A DNA stretch of 64,000 nt. Source: Artemisia argyi. Lineage: Eukaryota; Streptophyta; Magnoliopsida; Asterales; Asteraceae. How positions within the stretch are numbered: position 1 is the stretch's first letter; every line of letters begins with the position of its first letter. Location of the stretch: NCBI GenBank assembly GCA_030686995.1, contig CM060709.1, forward strand, positions 271,797,913-271,861,912. The letters are read 5' to 3'. Under the pieces are notes generated by a model. The model saw only the letters and a list, made by a program, of their open reading frames with translations. It made no database searches and had not been told where the DNA came from. Both the position numbers and the translations under genes were made by a program. Below are positions 19,715-30,038 of this stretch, piece by piece.

Positions 19715-21145
19715 GTGGAAGCTGGAACTTCCAAAGCCTTGGTCACTCTGGATGACCATGTCAACTGGAAGGCTCATGAGCCTGATAATGATGAAGCTTC
19801 TGGTTCTGAGCAGATTACTATGCTGGCAAGCTGTACTACAGAGGATCAGCATGATCAAGTTGCATTGATGGGCATCTCTCAGGTACATAACTGTGTTTTT
19901 GGTTGTAGTGAAAGATATAATGAACTTAAGGAAGCTTATGATGAATTGAAACCTATATATAATGAATGATATGTAGAAGTTGAGGCTTACAAACAGGCTT
20001 TAAAAAATTTAGAAAGACAAAAAATTTGGTTTCAAAAGAATCAGCTTGCTTATGATGAAAAGATAAGGGTGTTAGAAAGTGATTTAGAATGTACTAGAAT
20101 TGATTTAAAGCGTACTGAGAAAGAAAAAGCTAATGTAGTTTCAGAAAACTAAGTGTTGAAAGAGAAATTAGATGAGGAAGTAGCTAGACATAAAACATGG
20201 TTAATGTCAGGTGACAATTTAGCTAGCTTACTTTATGGTAGTCAATCTGTAAACTCTGGGATAGGTTTAGGTTTTAAGAAGTATGTTGGTTTAGAAGCTA
20301 GGAATGATCTGGGTAAATCTACACTAGTAGGATTAGCTAATTATGTAAAAGAAGGAAGCTTACATGCTGTATCTGGACCTATTAGAGGAGAACATATGCC
20401 CACTGACCTTTCCATCTCAATAGACTTTGATGGATTACACCATCTATATGGCCAAAAGTCAAGTGACTTGCCAGACCTTGATTCTAAATCTACTGACTTT
20501 GTCTTTCGTTCTGACAGTGACAAGTCCTCTGACCAAGGGTCTACTACATATATCAGTTGTGATTCAAGTGAAAAGTCAGACCTTCCCAAGACCTCACCCA
20601 AGCCAACACCCAAGACTCCCTACAAGCCTGTTAGAGTTACTGCTGATTCAAAGACAGTTTCCTCTGAAGACTTGTCATTTAATTCTTTGCAAAACAATGT
20701 TTTTAATTCTGTCAAAAACATTTCTATTAATGTTTATGGTTTGAGTACTTTTGCATGTAATGGAACATCTTTTACTTTGAATAAATCTTCTAAAAGGAAG
20801 AAATGCTTTGTCTGTGGAAGTAAATTTCATTTAATTAAGGATTGTAATTTTCATGAGCAAAGAATGACTGTATGTACTAGCCAAAAGAAACCTAGACCAA
20901 TGTGGAAAAATGTTAATGATATACCATATTTTGTTCCACAAGCAAGTCATAAAACTAGAAAACACAATTCTGCTAATAAACCTTCTCCATCTGCTTGGAG
21001 AAGATCTGTTGCTAGACCATATGTGAGACCAACTAGTTCTTATTTTCAAAATGGTTATTGGCCTAGATGTTTTGACTCAATGTATGTTGGAAGAGGATAT
21101 TGGGATACTGCTGTGAAGCCCTCAGCAGGTTGTTCTTGGATTTAA
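19715..21145 (+). pseudogene. gag: Gag of copia C, C-terminal part with second zinc knuckle
   Basis: This frame continues with acidic sequence (AHEPDNDEASGSEQI), a Glu/Lys-rich coiled-coil-like stretch (YNELKEAYDELKPIYNE onwards) with stops at 19967 and near 20150, then EKLDEEVARHKTWLMSGDNL and Ser/Thr-rich linkers. A second CCHC knuckle, CFVCGSKFHLIKDC, lies at about 20803-20844. It is followed by a Trp/Tyr-rich segment ending at 21145. Two widely spaced knuckles with a coiled coil between them fit large Asteraceae-type copia gags. From 21146 to 21330 I see a T-rich linker. Confidence 0.82.
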
Positions 21146-21330
21146 AAAGGACCTAATTTTCAAAGACGGCCCAAGAACAATGGTGGATCTTATACATCTA
21201 CATGGCCTAACTCTTAAGATCATCAAGGCAGGCTCAAGTCAGTAATGACTTGAGTCTCCAAAGTGAACTAACATTTTGTATATTTTTGTTGTTGTTGTAG
21301 GATCATCCTCTGAAAAGTAAAGAAGTAGGA

Positions 21331-21891
21331 ATAGTAGATAGTGGTTGTTCCAGGAGCATGTCAGGAAACAAGGATAAGATGCATTATTTTGTACCCATAG
21401 AAGGAGGAGGCAATGTGACTTTTGGTGGAGGAGATGGTAGAATCACTAGGAAAGGCACCATCAGAACACCTCAGTTGGATTTTGAAAATGTTTACTATGT
21501 GAAGGAACTGCAACATTTCAACTTGTTCTCAGTATCACAAATTTGTGACACCCAGAACAAAGTCTTCTTTTCTGAGGATGAATGTCTTGTGCTCTCTAAA
21601 GACTTCAAACTTCTAGAAGATACAACCATTCTGTTGAGAGTTCCCAGAAACTACAATTTGTACACATTCAATTTGAATGATGTCCAACCTGAAGGTGATC
21701 TAACATGTTTGGTTGCTAAAGCATCCCTAGATGAGTCTACAAGATGGCATAGAAGGATGGCTCATGTGAATTTCAAGACCATTAACAAGCTTTCTAAACT
21801 TGGTCTTGTTCATGGACTTCCTTCAAAAGTCTTCACCAATGAACATAATTGTGTTGCCTATAACAAAGGAAAGCAACACAGAGCCTCATAA
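21331..21891 (+). pseudogene. pol: Protease and integrase zinc-finger region, copia C
   Basis: The protease active site VDSGCSRSMSGNKDKM is at 21334 onwards. GGNVTFGGGDGRITRKGTI and LDFENVYYVKELQHFNLFSV follow. The pre-integrase region has RWHRRMAHVNFKTINKL (His pair) and ends with HNCVAYNKGK, where the second Cys of the expected CxxC zinc ligand is Tyr. A stop at 21889 breaks the link to the integrase core. Confidence 0.88.
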
Positions 21892-22578
21892 AAAGTCATT
21901 ACAGCAGTGAGCACTATCTCAAAACCTCTTCAGTTGCTGCACATGGATCTATTTGGTCCAACTCAAATTAGAAGTATTGATCATAAGTACTTCTGCCAGG
22001 TAATCACTGATGACTATAGCAGGTTTTGTTGGGTATTCTTTTTGAAAACTAAAGATGAAACATCTCAAATTTTTAAAGAATTCATTACCCTTATTGAAAA
22101 CCAGCTAAACAAAAAGGTTAAAGGTATTAGGTGTGATAATGGGACAGAGTTCAAAAATTTTGTATTAATAGAACTTTGTCAGTCTAAAGGGATAAAAAGG
22201 GACTATAGCAATCCAAGAACCCCACAACAAAATGGGGTTGCTGAAAGAAAGAATAGGACCTTAATAGAGGCAGCAAGATCCATGCTTGCAGACTCTAAAT
22301 TACCCACTATGTTCTGGACTGAAGCAGTAAGCACTGCTTGTTATGTTTTGAACAGGGTATCCATTACTAGACCTCATTTCAAGACACCTTATGAACTTCT
22401 CACTGGGAAAGTTCCTGATATTCATTACCTCAAACCTTTTGGTTGTCAAGTGACCATTTTGAACACTAGTGATTCACTAGGAAAATTTGATGAGAAAGCT
22501 GATGAGGGGTATATTGTGGGTTATTCAGCTCATAGTAAGGCTTATAGGGTTTACAATTTAATTGCTAAAAAGATTTAG
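21892..22578 (+). pseudogene. pol: Integrase core, copia C
   Basis: The DDE residues are visible: Asp in LLHMDLFGPTQ, Asp in IRCDNGTEFKN, Glu in NGVAERKNRTL. The C-terminal part has MFWTEAVSTACYVLNRV, YELLTGKVPDIHYLKPFGC and GYSAHSKAYRVYN, the normal copia integrase end. The frame stops at 22576. Integrase precedes RT, which fixes the element as Ty1/copia. Confidence 0.92.
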
Positions 22579-23839
22579 GAGACTCTTAACCTGAGATACC
22601 TAGAAGATAACCCTAATGTTCAGGGACAAGGTCATGTTTGGTATTTTGAAAGGTGCTTTTCTGTATGGTGAAATTGAAGAGGAAGTATATGTCACTTAAC
22701 CCAAAGGTTTTGAAGACCCAGATAACCCAAAGCATGCATACAAGGTTGTAAAATCTCTCTATGGACTACATCAGGCACCAAGGGCTTGGTATGCTAGGCT
22801 TTCTGCATTTCTGCTGAAGCATGGTTATAGAAGAGGTGCCATTGACAAAACACTCTTCCTGAAGAAAAATTCCAGAGATATCATTCTTGTGCAAGTTTAT
22901 GTGGATGACATCATCTTTGGCTCCACTAAAGAAGCATGGTGCAGGGAGTTTGAGGAATTGATGAAGGGAGAGTTTCAGATGAGTGCTATGGGGGAGCTTA
23001 CTTTCTTTTTGGGTTTACAAGTTAAGCAGAAACCTGATGGTATATTTATCAGTCAGGATAAATATGTGAGAGACATTTTGAAGAAGTTCTATAGGGAAAA
23101 TGTCAGAACTGCCACTACACCTTATGAAGCTCCAAAACCAAAGAACAATCTTGAACCAGATCCTGCTGTGAATGTTCATCTATACAGATCCATGATTGGT
23201 TCATTGATGTATTTGATAGCTTCAAGGCCTGACATTACATTTTTTGTGAGTGCTTGTTCTAGACACCAGGTCACTCCACTTACTTCCCATTTGAATGCAG
23301 TCAAAAAGATCTTCAAGTACCTCAAAGGCCAACCCAATTTAGGTCTTTGGTACCCAAAAGAGTCTCCTTTTAGATTGGAAGCATATAGTGATAGTGATTA
23401 TGTTGGTGCATATATGGATAGGAGATCCACAACTGGAGGTTGCCAATTTCTTGGAAGAAGATTGATTTCTTGGCAATGCAAGAAACAAACTATTGTTGCT
23501 ACCTCAACTACTGAAGTAGAGTATGTTGCTGCTGCAAATTGTTGTGGTCAGGTCTTATGGATACAAAATCAATTGCTGGATTATGGGTTTAATTTCATGA
23601 ACACCACAATCTTTATTGATAATCAAAGTACCATATGCATAGTTAAAAATCCAGTTTTTCATAATAGAACTAAGCATATTGAGATCAGGCACCATTTTAT
23701 AAGAGATGCATATGAAAAACATTTAATAAAAGTGATTAAGATTCACATAGATGATAATGTGGCAGATTTATTGACTAAAGCTTTTGATGGACCTAGGTTT
23801 CAACACTTAGTTGTCCATATTGGGATGCTTAACCCTTAA
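22579..23839 (+). pseudogene. pol: RT (N-terminally deleted) and RNase H, copia C
   Basis: After a few linker codons (LRYLEDNPNVQGQG) the sequence jumps near 22640-22655 to the middle of the RT: KGAFLYGEIEEEVYV, KSLYGLHQAPRAWYARL. The usual linker and RT N-terminal blocks, including the first catalytic Asp block, are missing. An in-frame stop lies at about 22699. From 22889 the frame is open: QVYVDDIIFGSTKEAW (YVDD), GELTFFLGLQVKQKPDG, LIASRPDITFFVSA, EAYSDSDYVGAYMDRRST and the RNase H end HIDDNVADLLTKAF, stopping at 23837. Confidence 0.9.
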
Positions 23840-23849
23840 CTACTAAGTT

Positions 23850-24406
23850 TGAGGGGAGGCATATGCCTCAGGGGAGGATTGTAGTTGTAAAATTTGTAGA
23901 CTATTGTTTATGTTTTTGTTTGCTAGCACTAACCAACTAATGTTCTTGTATGTTTTGGTTTGGTTTGTTTGCTACTTTGTGTATGATTTGCAGAATGCCT
24001 TTATGTGTAGTTTCTGATCTTAAGTTGAAGTTCACCAAGATTGGTTAAATGGGAAAGTGGTTATGTAAGCTTAAAGCTTGTTTCTACTGAAGAGTAATAC
24101 AAGTGATAATCATTGTTTCTACTAAAGTAAAGTTCAAGTGATGATCACTGAGAAAAGTTGTTCATTCATTCAAGAAACAATTTATAGCTTACAATCAACT
24201 TCAAATGAAATACAAGTCCATCCCTATACAAAATCTACCTAACATATTCTAGCTCCTATCATCAATTACAAAAGCTGGTGGATATGCATGACCAGTACGA
24301 TGAAGAAGCTGAAGATGAAAATGGAAAGGATGGATTGATGAACGCGATGATGATGCCCAAGAACCTAGTTTTATATCTTTGGTCCCTGGCAACATCACAC
24401 CACCTT
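23850..24406 (+). other. Noncoding segment between RNase H and accessory genes of C, with internal polypurine tracts
   Basis: GAGGGGAGG (23850) and CAGGGGAGGATTGTAG (23869) closely resemble the true polypurine tract of this element (TTAGGGGAGGAT at 29532), including the following TTG. They mark the normal pol 3' end, as if the accessory region had been placed after an older LTR boundary. The remainder is T-rich, and from about 24250 is the 3' flank of the antisense ORF. Confidence 0.6.
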
Positions 24407-24813
24407 CTACTCCACCTTCCCTTTTCCCTTTCCCTTCACCTCTGCCTCCTTGCCCTTTCCCCTGCTTCCATGGTATGAAGCACCAGATCCTGGAGCAGGA
24501 ATACCAATCACTACTTCTCGTGACTTTGGAGGTGGTGGGTTAGACTTTCGTGGCCTTGGTTGGGATCTCTCTGGTGTGGAAGGAGGGATAAATGTTGAAT
24601 CTTCATCTTCATCCTCCGAAGATTCCTCATCAGAGGTAAAAAGAAAAGGAGAGTTATATACTCTATCCGCAAGAATGGGGGCTTCGCTTGGTTCCCCCAC
24701 ATCATGTTTCTTCCATGGTTGAGCACTGGATGGAAAGTAAGTGCTCCAACCATCACTAGATGATGATGAGATGTGGAGGAGGTTAGATTAATGATTTCTA
24801 GTTTGGAAGACAT
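24407..24813 (-). pseudogene. Antisense accessory ORF of copia C
   Basis: On the minus strand an ORF starts at ATG 24813 (MSSKLEIINLTSS), shifts frame near 24778 and continues SDGWSTYFPSSAQPWKKHDV, then an acidic patch (SDEESSEDEDEDS), a Pro-rich patch (RPRKSNPPPPKSREV) and a Gly/Lys-rich end, stopping at 24407. It is preceded 93 bases upstream by a TATA box and an untranslated leader, so it looks like a real gene rather than a shadow. Antisense ORFs between pol and the 3' LTR are known in some plant LTR elements (for example Grande). No domain recognised; function unknown. Confidence 0.55.
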
Positions 24814-25257
24814 GTTTTTAGTGGTTAAGTATGGTATTGTTGAGAAATTAGGGTTTTGATGCTAATTTGGGTAATTGATATGTGTGAAGTGTGATTTGGG
24901 ATTATTTTATAGGCAAAGTCAAGGCTTGATGGTAATTAATGCGAGTTGGGTGGCACAGTAAAACTCAAGATATTTACTGAAGATATTTTTACACTTGAGT
25001 TGATTCTGCTGATTGAATTTCTATCAGCAGATTGACCATCATTTCTTCTAAAGGGTTAATTTTGAAATTTGTTGGAGTTACTTTACACGTCAGATATGGT
25101 CAACGATTTGTTCCGATATTCTTGACCATGATTGGGTAACTTACATTTATAACCTACTTTGCATATCTTCGCCCAAAAATAACTAATTTCCTCATCAACC
25201 AATTTAAACCCATTTCCCATTTACTTGATTCATAACCGTTTCTCACAATTTCTTCGA
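24814..25257. promoter_or_regulatory. Divergent promoter region of antisense ORF and ORF2 (C)
   Basis: Back-to-back TATA boxes flank this region: CCTATAAAATAAT on the minus strand (24911-24901) and ATTTATAACC on the plus strand (about 25145-25154), each 90-110 bases from its ATG. Between them are two inverted repeats: ACTCAAG (24963-24969) with CTTGAGT (24994-25000), and TCTGCTGAT (25005-25013) with ATCAGCAGA (25023-25031). The TCTGCTGA box is the one repeated in the U3 region of this element's LTRs. I infer a shared bidirectional promoter. Confidence 0.6.
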
Positions 25258-28200
25258 ATGGCACCACTTCAATTTAAGAAAGATCATAACAAGGTTGCCT
25301 TTCTGAGTAAGGCAATAGAACATGAACTGTATGATCCTATGGTGGAGTTTTTGAAGCGTTCTAAGATTAATTATGCTCTAACACATTCTTCGAATGTCAT
25401 ATATGAATCACTGGTGAAACAATTTTGGGCATCTGCTACAAAAAGGTCTAACACAGAGATTGTAGCTACTATTGATGGAACTGAGTATGTGGTGACTGAA
25501 TATTTGATTAGGACACAGCTTCGTTTGGATGATGAGAATGGTGTCTATCACTCCAACACTGAAGTGATACTTGCTGGGTTACGGGAAGCTGGTTATCAAA
25601 GCACTGACACCAGTAAGTGGCTTAAGTATCAGTTTTGCCCCAAGTGGAGGTTCTTGGTGCACACGCTGCTCTAGTATATCGGCAACAAGTCTGGTGGCTG
25701 GGATCAATTCTCTACCCAATTGGGTTGTGGTATTGTATGTCTTTCAAAGGGTTTAACTTATAATTTTTCTAAGTTTATTTTTGATAATATGTCTGAAAAC
25801 ATTGAGAAGAAAAAGCATAAGTTTCTAATGTACCCTAGGTTTCTTTAAATGATATTAGGCATAACAACCCAAGACAGAGTCCATTTCCCCATAGGGGATC
25901 TTAGTGCTAAATTTTTTGCTTCTTTGCAAACACATTATGTTGGGGCACATCACCCTCTGTTAGCTGCTATGTTGCCACATGGTAATGATGATACAGGTGA
26001 GGGTGATGCTACTGGTGATACACCCTCTCCAAATGCTGTTGATGATGGTAATCCATCATCTTCTGGTGTTGCTACTGATGGTAATCCATCAGTTGTCAAT
26101 GATGGAGGACCCTCTACAACTGCTGAAGCATTAAATGTTTTTTCTGACCAGCCTCCACCTTCCCCTTTACCTCTGTTACCTAGTTCTTTTCCATCACCTA
26201 CTCATGTTGCTCCTGATGAGCTTGTTCCTGAGGTTGAGGAGACAATTCAGTCTCTTGGTACCCAAGTACCTATACCTCTTGAACTTGAGATTACTAGACT
26301 GACCACACCTAGTCCTGTTTGAGAGCCAATTGATGAAAGCTCTCCCATTCTTGAACATGTGCTTGTTTCTCCTGAAAGGTCCAATGAAGCTCCCATTACC
26401 ACTGAGCAATCTGCTGGTGGAGCTGAGGACCCTATTACTCTCACCTCTGTATATGAATTGCTCAACAGGTATGTTAAAAAGGTGATGATCTGCAAACGGA
26501 GCTTGCAGACACCAAATCCTCACTTGGTGGTGAGATTTTGTTGTTGAATAAGAGGGTTCAGGAGTTAGAAGCTCAACTTGGGCAGCAAAGGAAAAGAAAC
26601 TTTGTGCTTGATTCTGATGAAGAACATGAGGATAGGCATTTGGATCCTCTTGAGTTCTTGGCTGAAGTTGCTCAACAGACTCATGCTTCTTCTCCTAATG
26701 CTACTAAATCTTCAAAACAAAAGGAGCCTATTCAGTTTAGAAGAAGAAAGATAAGACAGTGTTTGAAAAAGGATTCCACTAAATCTTCTAAGGTACCAAG
26801 TGTTGATGATGTTAAAAATACAGTTGCTGGTGATTATCTTCAGGCTGACGAACCACTGGTTGAAGTTGCTTCTAATGTTGGCCATTCATCTTCTATTCCA
26901 ACACAAACTTGGGTTACACCTTCAGAGGTTCCTCCTATAGTATTTGTTGCTGGGAGAACTTATGTCCTGGATCATGATGCTGCTGTCTCTCCTACACATG
27001 TTGAAGATACTTCTCAACATGTTTCTATTGATGCTTCCAATGGTATTTCTTCTGAGAATATTGACACAGTTCCAATTGTTGATATTTCTCGTGATAATTC
27101 TTCTGATGAGTCTGCTACTAATGTTCCTGATATGTTTCTCTCTAACAAAGGGAAAAGAGTGCTGGATGAGGAAGATCTTGGTACAGATCTTGTGACTGAG
27201 AAAGAGAGGCATGAGCAAGCAAGAATGCTAAAAGATTATGAAGATTTGATGAAGAGTAAGGCATTGGCACAAAAGCTTGTAGCTCAGTTTACTTCGAATT
27301 TGCCTCCTGAAAGGCAAAGAGAATTGGATGAACAATCAGTTTATTTTCCTGATGAGCAGTGGGACTCTTATACTCTTTAAGCTGCTTCAAATCCTACTCT
27401 TGCTCAAAGTATTTTGGGAGCTGCTTTTGATAGTGACAACTTTCCTGCACAAATAATGGCTATTGGTCAACAAAAGAAGAAAGCTAGCTGAAAAGAGAAA
27501 ACTTATTGCTGCACAAAAGGCTAAAGCTAAGAGTGAGAAACCACATACTACAGCACAGAAGAAAGCTTATATGATAAATGTAGTATATAATCAGAGTACT
27601 ACTCTGTATCAATCTGGTTTGACAAAAAAGCAAGTCTAGGCTTTATCTGAATTTGATTTGGCAAATCTGTATAATAAGATTATGTAGCATATTCAATCAG
27701 CTTCTCAATTGAAAAGGACTGCTGATGGTATGGATGCTCCAAAAGCCAAAAGACCCAAGACTGTTGAGATTGTTAATTCTTTTGGTGAAAGAGAACAGAA
27801 GAGCACTCATCGTGTTTCTACTGAAGAAATACAATCTGCTGAACCTAATGTTGCATCTTCCATTCCCACTGAGGAGGCATTTGAGAGACAATCATCCATG
27901 ATTTCTGATAATCCTTCTATTGTTGTTTCTCCTGAAGCTTCACCCAGGGATGTTGTTCCATCTATTGAACCTGATACCATTCCTTCTTCTGCATCTACTG
28001 AACAAGAAAGAGCACATCTTTCCAACTATAATGTAGACATGGTGAGGAGAGCTGAACAAGAAGCTGCTATTGCTAAGCAGGCCAGATATGAGATTGATAA
28101 GATGTATGAAGTGGGTGGTTCTGTTCCAATTTCCTCTGTCTCTACATATTCTATTCCTACTGAAGATGCCTCTGGTGCATATGAGAAGGTAATTTATGTA

Positions 28201-28878
28201 CCTGGTAGAAGGGGAAAAGGTTGTCCCACCGGAGACACATTGCCATCAGGAGATCTGTGAGACTAATTAGGAAGCAGGGTGGTTCTTCTAATCATTTGGA
28301 CCTAAAAGTTGATGATAACACATTTATCAAAGTGGGTTCTTCTGAAACTTTTCCTGAGGGTTCTTCTAGTGTTTTGACTAAATGGACATTGACTGATGGA
28401 CAGCTTAACACCATATATAGGATTGATAAATCCTATATACAGTTTACTTTCTTGAAAGACATACTTCACTTGGTGGATAAGCAAGATTTGATTACTCTTA
28501 ATGGACTTGTCACACAGTATTATGTCAATCATACACCATAGTTCTGGTTTGTACTTATTGGGAGATCTTCAAGTTCTTTTTGATTCTCAGTCTCCAAATG
28601 GTATAGGATACTCCATTTGGAAGAATTCACATAAGTGGAAGGTTGATACTTGGAGATTTTACCATCTCCCAAATGTGCATGTTATTGAAACATAGTGTGG
28701 AATTAGGGTATGTATGTTTTCTGATCAGTATTATCCTTTGTCCATTAAACTGATGACACATATGCTTAGAAGGAAATTGGAAGTTCCTCCTGATCCAGTG
28801 GCAAATGATATGACCAATGCTGAACAATTGATTGGGTTGATCAAGTCCAAGCTTCTGCAACATCAAGCTTCTACTTGA
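25258..28878 (+). pseudogene. Accessory ORF2 of copia C (large Asteraceae-type retroelement ORF)
   Basis: It starts at ATG 25258 (MAPLQFKKDHNKVAFLSK). The N-terminal domain has YALTHSSNVIYESLVKQFWA, YVVTEYLIRTQLRLDDENGV and KFFASLQTHYVGAH. A stop lies at 25672, and another before 25849. The middle is low-complexity, acidic and Ser/Pro-rich, with a short coiled coil (LLNKRVQELEAQLGQQRKRN). Frameshifts or stops occur near 26480, 27380, 27490 and 28240. The C-terminal part (VDTWRFYHLPNVHVIET, YYPLSIKLMTHMLRRKLEV) ends at 28878 and matches the ends of the D ORF. Database entries sometimes call the N-terminus longin-like; I would not trust that. Function unknown. Confidence 0.72.
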
Positions 28879-28925
28879 TTCTGGTATATTGTATTATTGT
28901 TATTTCATTTCTTTCTTTGTTTACA

Positions 28926-28976
28926 TAGTATAATAATAATAATAATAAAAAATAAAAAAAAATAAAAAAAAAAACT
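28926..28976. repeat. Simple repeat, (TAA)n and A-rich tract
   Basis: TAATAATAATAATAA runs into A-rich sequence. The rest of 28879-29531 is noncoding sequence before the 3' LTR, in which I recognise nothing. Confidence 0.9.
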
Positions 28977-29531
28977 AACTAACTGATTTGTATAGTGCTA
29001 TGTTTTGTTGTATGCAGGTTTTAGTGTTGATTGGCTAGCCCACAAGTGTATAGCTTGTGGTGAAGGCAGTGGAAAACCATATTTGGTATTCAATTTCAAA
29101 GGTGATTTACTCAACAAAATAATTGACTAGTCCTGAGCAAACGGCTGTAGGTAAAGATAACTCAAATCCGTTTAAAGCTGATGATTTGCTAAAAATCATA
29201 TGGTTGTCAGTGTACCATAGTTTTCGAACTTAAATATTTGGCTACTCAAGTAGTAATGGCTATTGGTAAAGAGACATCAAATCCATTATTTTCAGTGATT
29301 CACCTCTCACAGGAGTTAACACGCCTGGATGTGATGAGAATAGTATGAAACTAATATGTTTTGATGTACACTTTGTCATTTGTTGCTGCAAAGACCTGAA
29401 AGTTTCATGTTTGCCATTCACAGAGATGTGGCTGTTTTGATTCTTTCCTGCGGATGTTCGAATTCAATCCTCTTGGTCTGCAATTTTAATGATCTATCAA
29501 CAATCTTGAACTTAACCATGTCAAATTCAAG

Positions 29532-29544
29532 ATTAGGGGAGGAT
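29532..29544 (+). other. Polypurine tract of copia C
   Basis: TTAGGGGAGGAT abuts the TG start of the 3' LTR at 29545. Confidence 0.85.
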
Positions 29545-30033
29545 TGTTGGGAATTCTGCTGAATAAAAATTCTGCTGAAGATTACTGCTGATGGTTTCTG
29601 CTGAAGAGCTGGATTTTGCCAAAGTAGTAATTCTGCGAAAGTATAGATTTTGCGTAGTTTGTTTATGCAGATATAGATATTCCGTGTATTTTGTTATCTT
29701 GTTAGGATATGCATGAGTTTTATTAGGAACTGATAATGCATATCTCTTTGAGTTTATAGATGATACATTTCTTGTGAAACGGTTTAGGGTTCCTTGCTAT
29801 AAAAGGAACACATTATTATGTATTATATACACGTTTTTGAAAAACAAGTTTTAGTATTATTCAAAGATCCATAGAGGATCAAAATATTCTTAGTAATTTG
29901 TGTTCCTACTTGTGTTTAATTTCCGCTTTAGAATACAAGTAATAGAGACTTTCTATTAGAGTGTTTGTGATTACATAAACATTACTAACGATCCACGAGC
30001 GCTAAAAGATCTATCAAGGTCTAAGGTTCAACA
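29545..30033 (+). repeat. 3' LTR of copia C
   Basis: TGTTGGGAATTC...GGTTCAACA, 489 bp, a direct repeat of 17989-18478 with about 26 substitutions and one single-base indel by eye. TTCTGCTGAA boxes and CTATAAAAGG are retained. Confidence 0.95.
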
Positions 30034-30038
30034 TTGAG
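30034..30038. repeat. Target site duplication of element C, right copy
   Basis: TTGAG, matching 17984-17988. Element B resumes here on the minus strand. Confidence 0.92.

Larger units (their letters stand above)
17989..30033 (+). mobile_element. Copia element C, complete but decayed (12,045 bp)
   Basis: The element is bounded by 490-bp and 489-bp LTRs and a TTGAG duplication within element B's RT gene. The order is 5' LTR, initiator-Met primer site, gag, protease, integrase, RT/RNase H (with an internal deletion), an antisense small ORF, a long sense ORF2, polypurine tract, 3' LTR. The LTRs differ at about 26 positions plus one indel by eye (about 5%), so it is much older than the gypsy insertion. 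All coding parts carry stops or frameshifts. Confidence 0.93.

Noticed and set aside
24278..24722. Plus-strand ORFs over the antisense gene
   Set aside because: Their composition mirrors the antisense ORF, which alone has a TATA box and leader.
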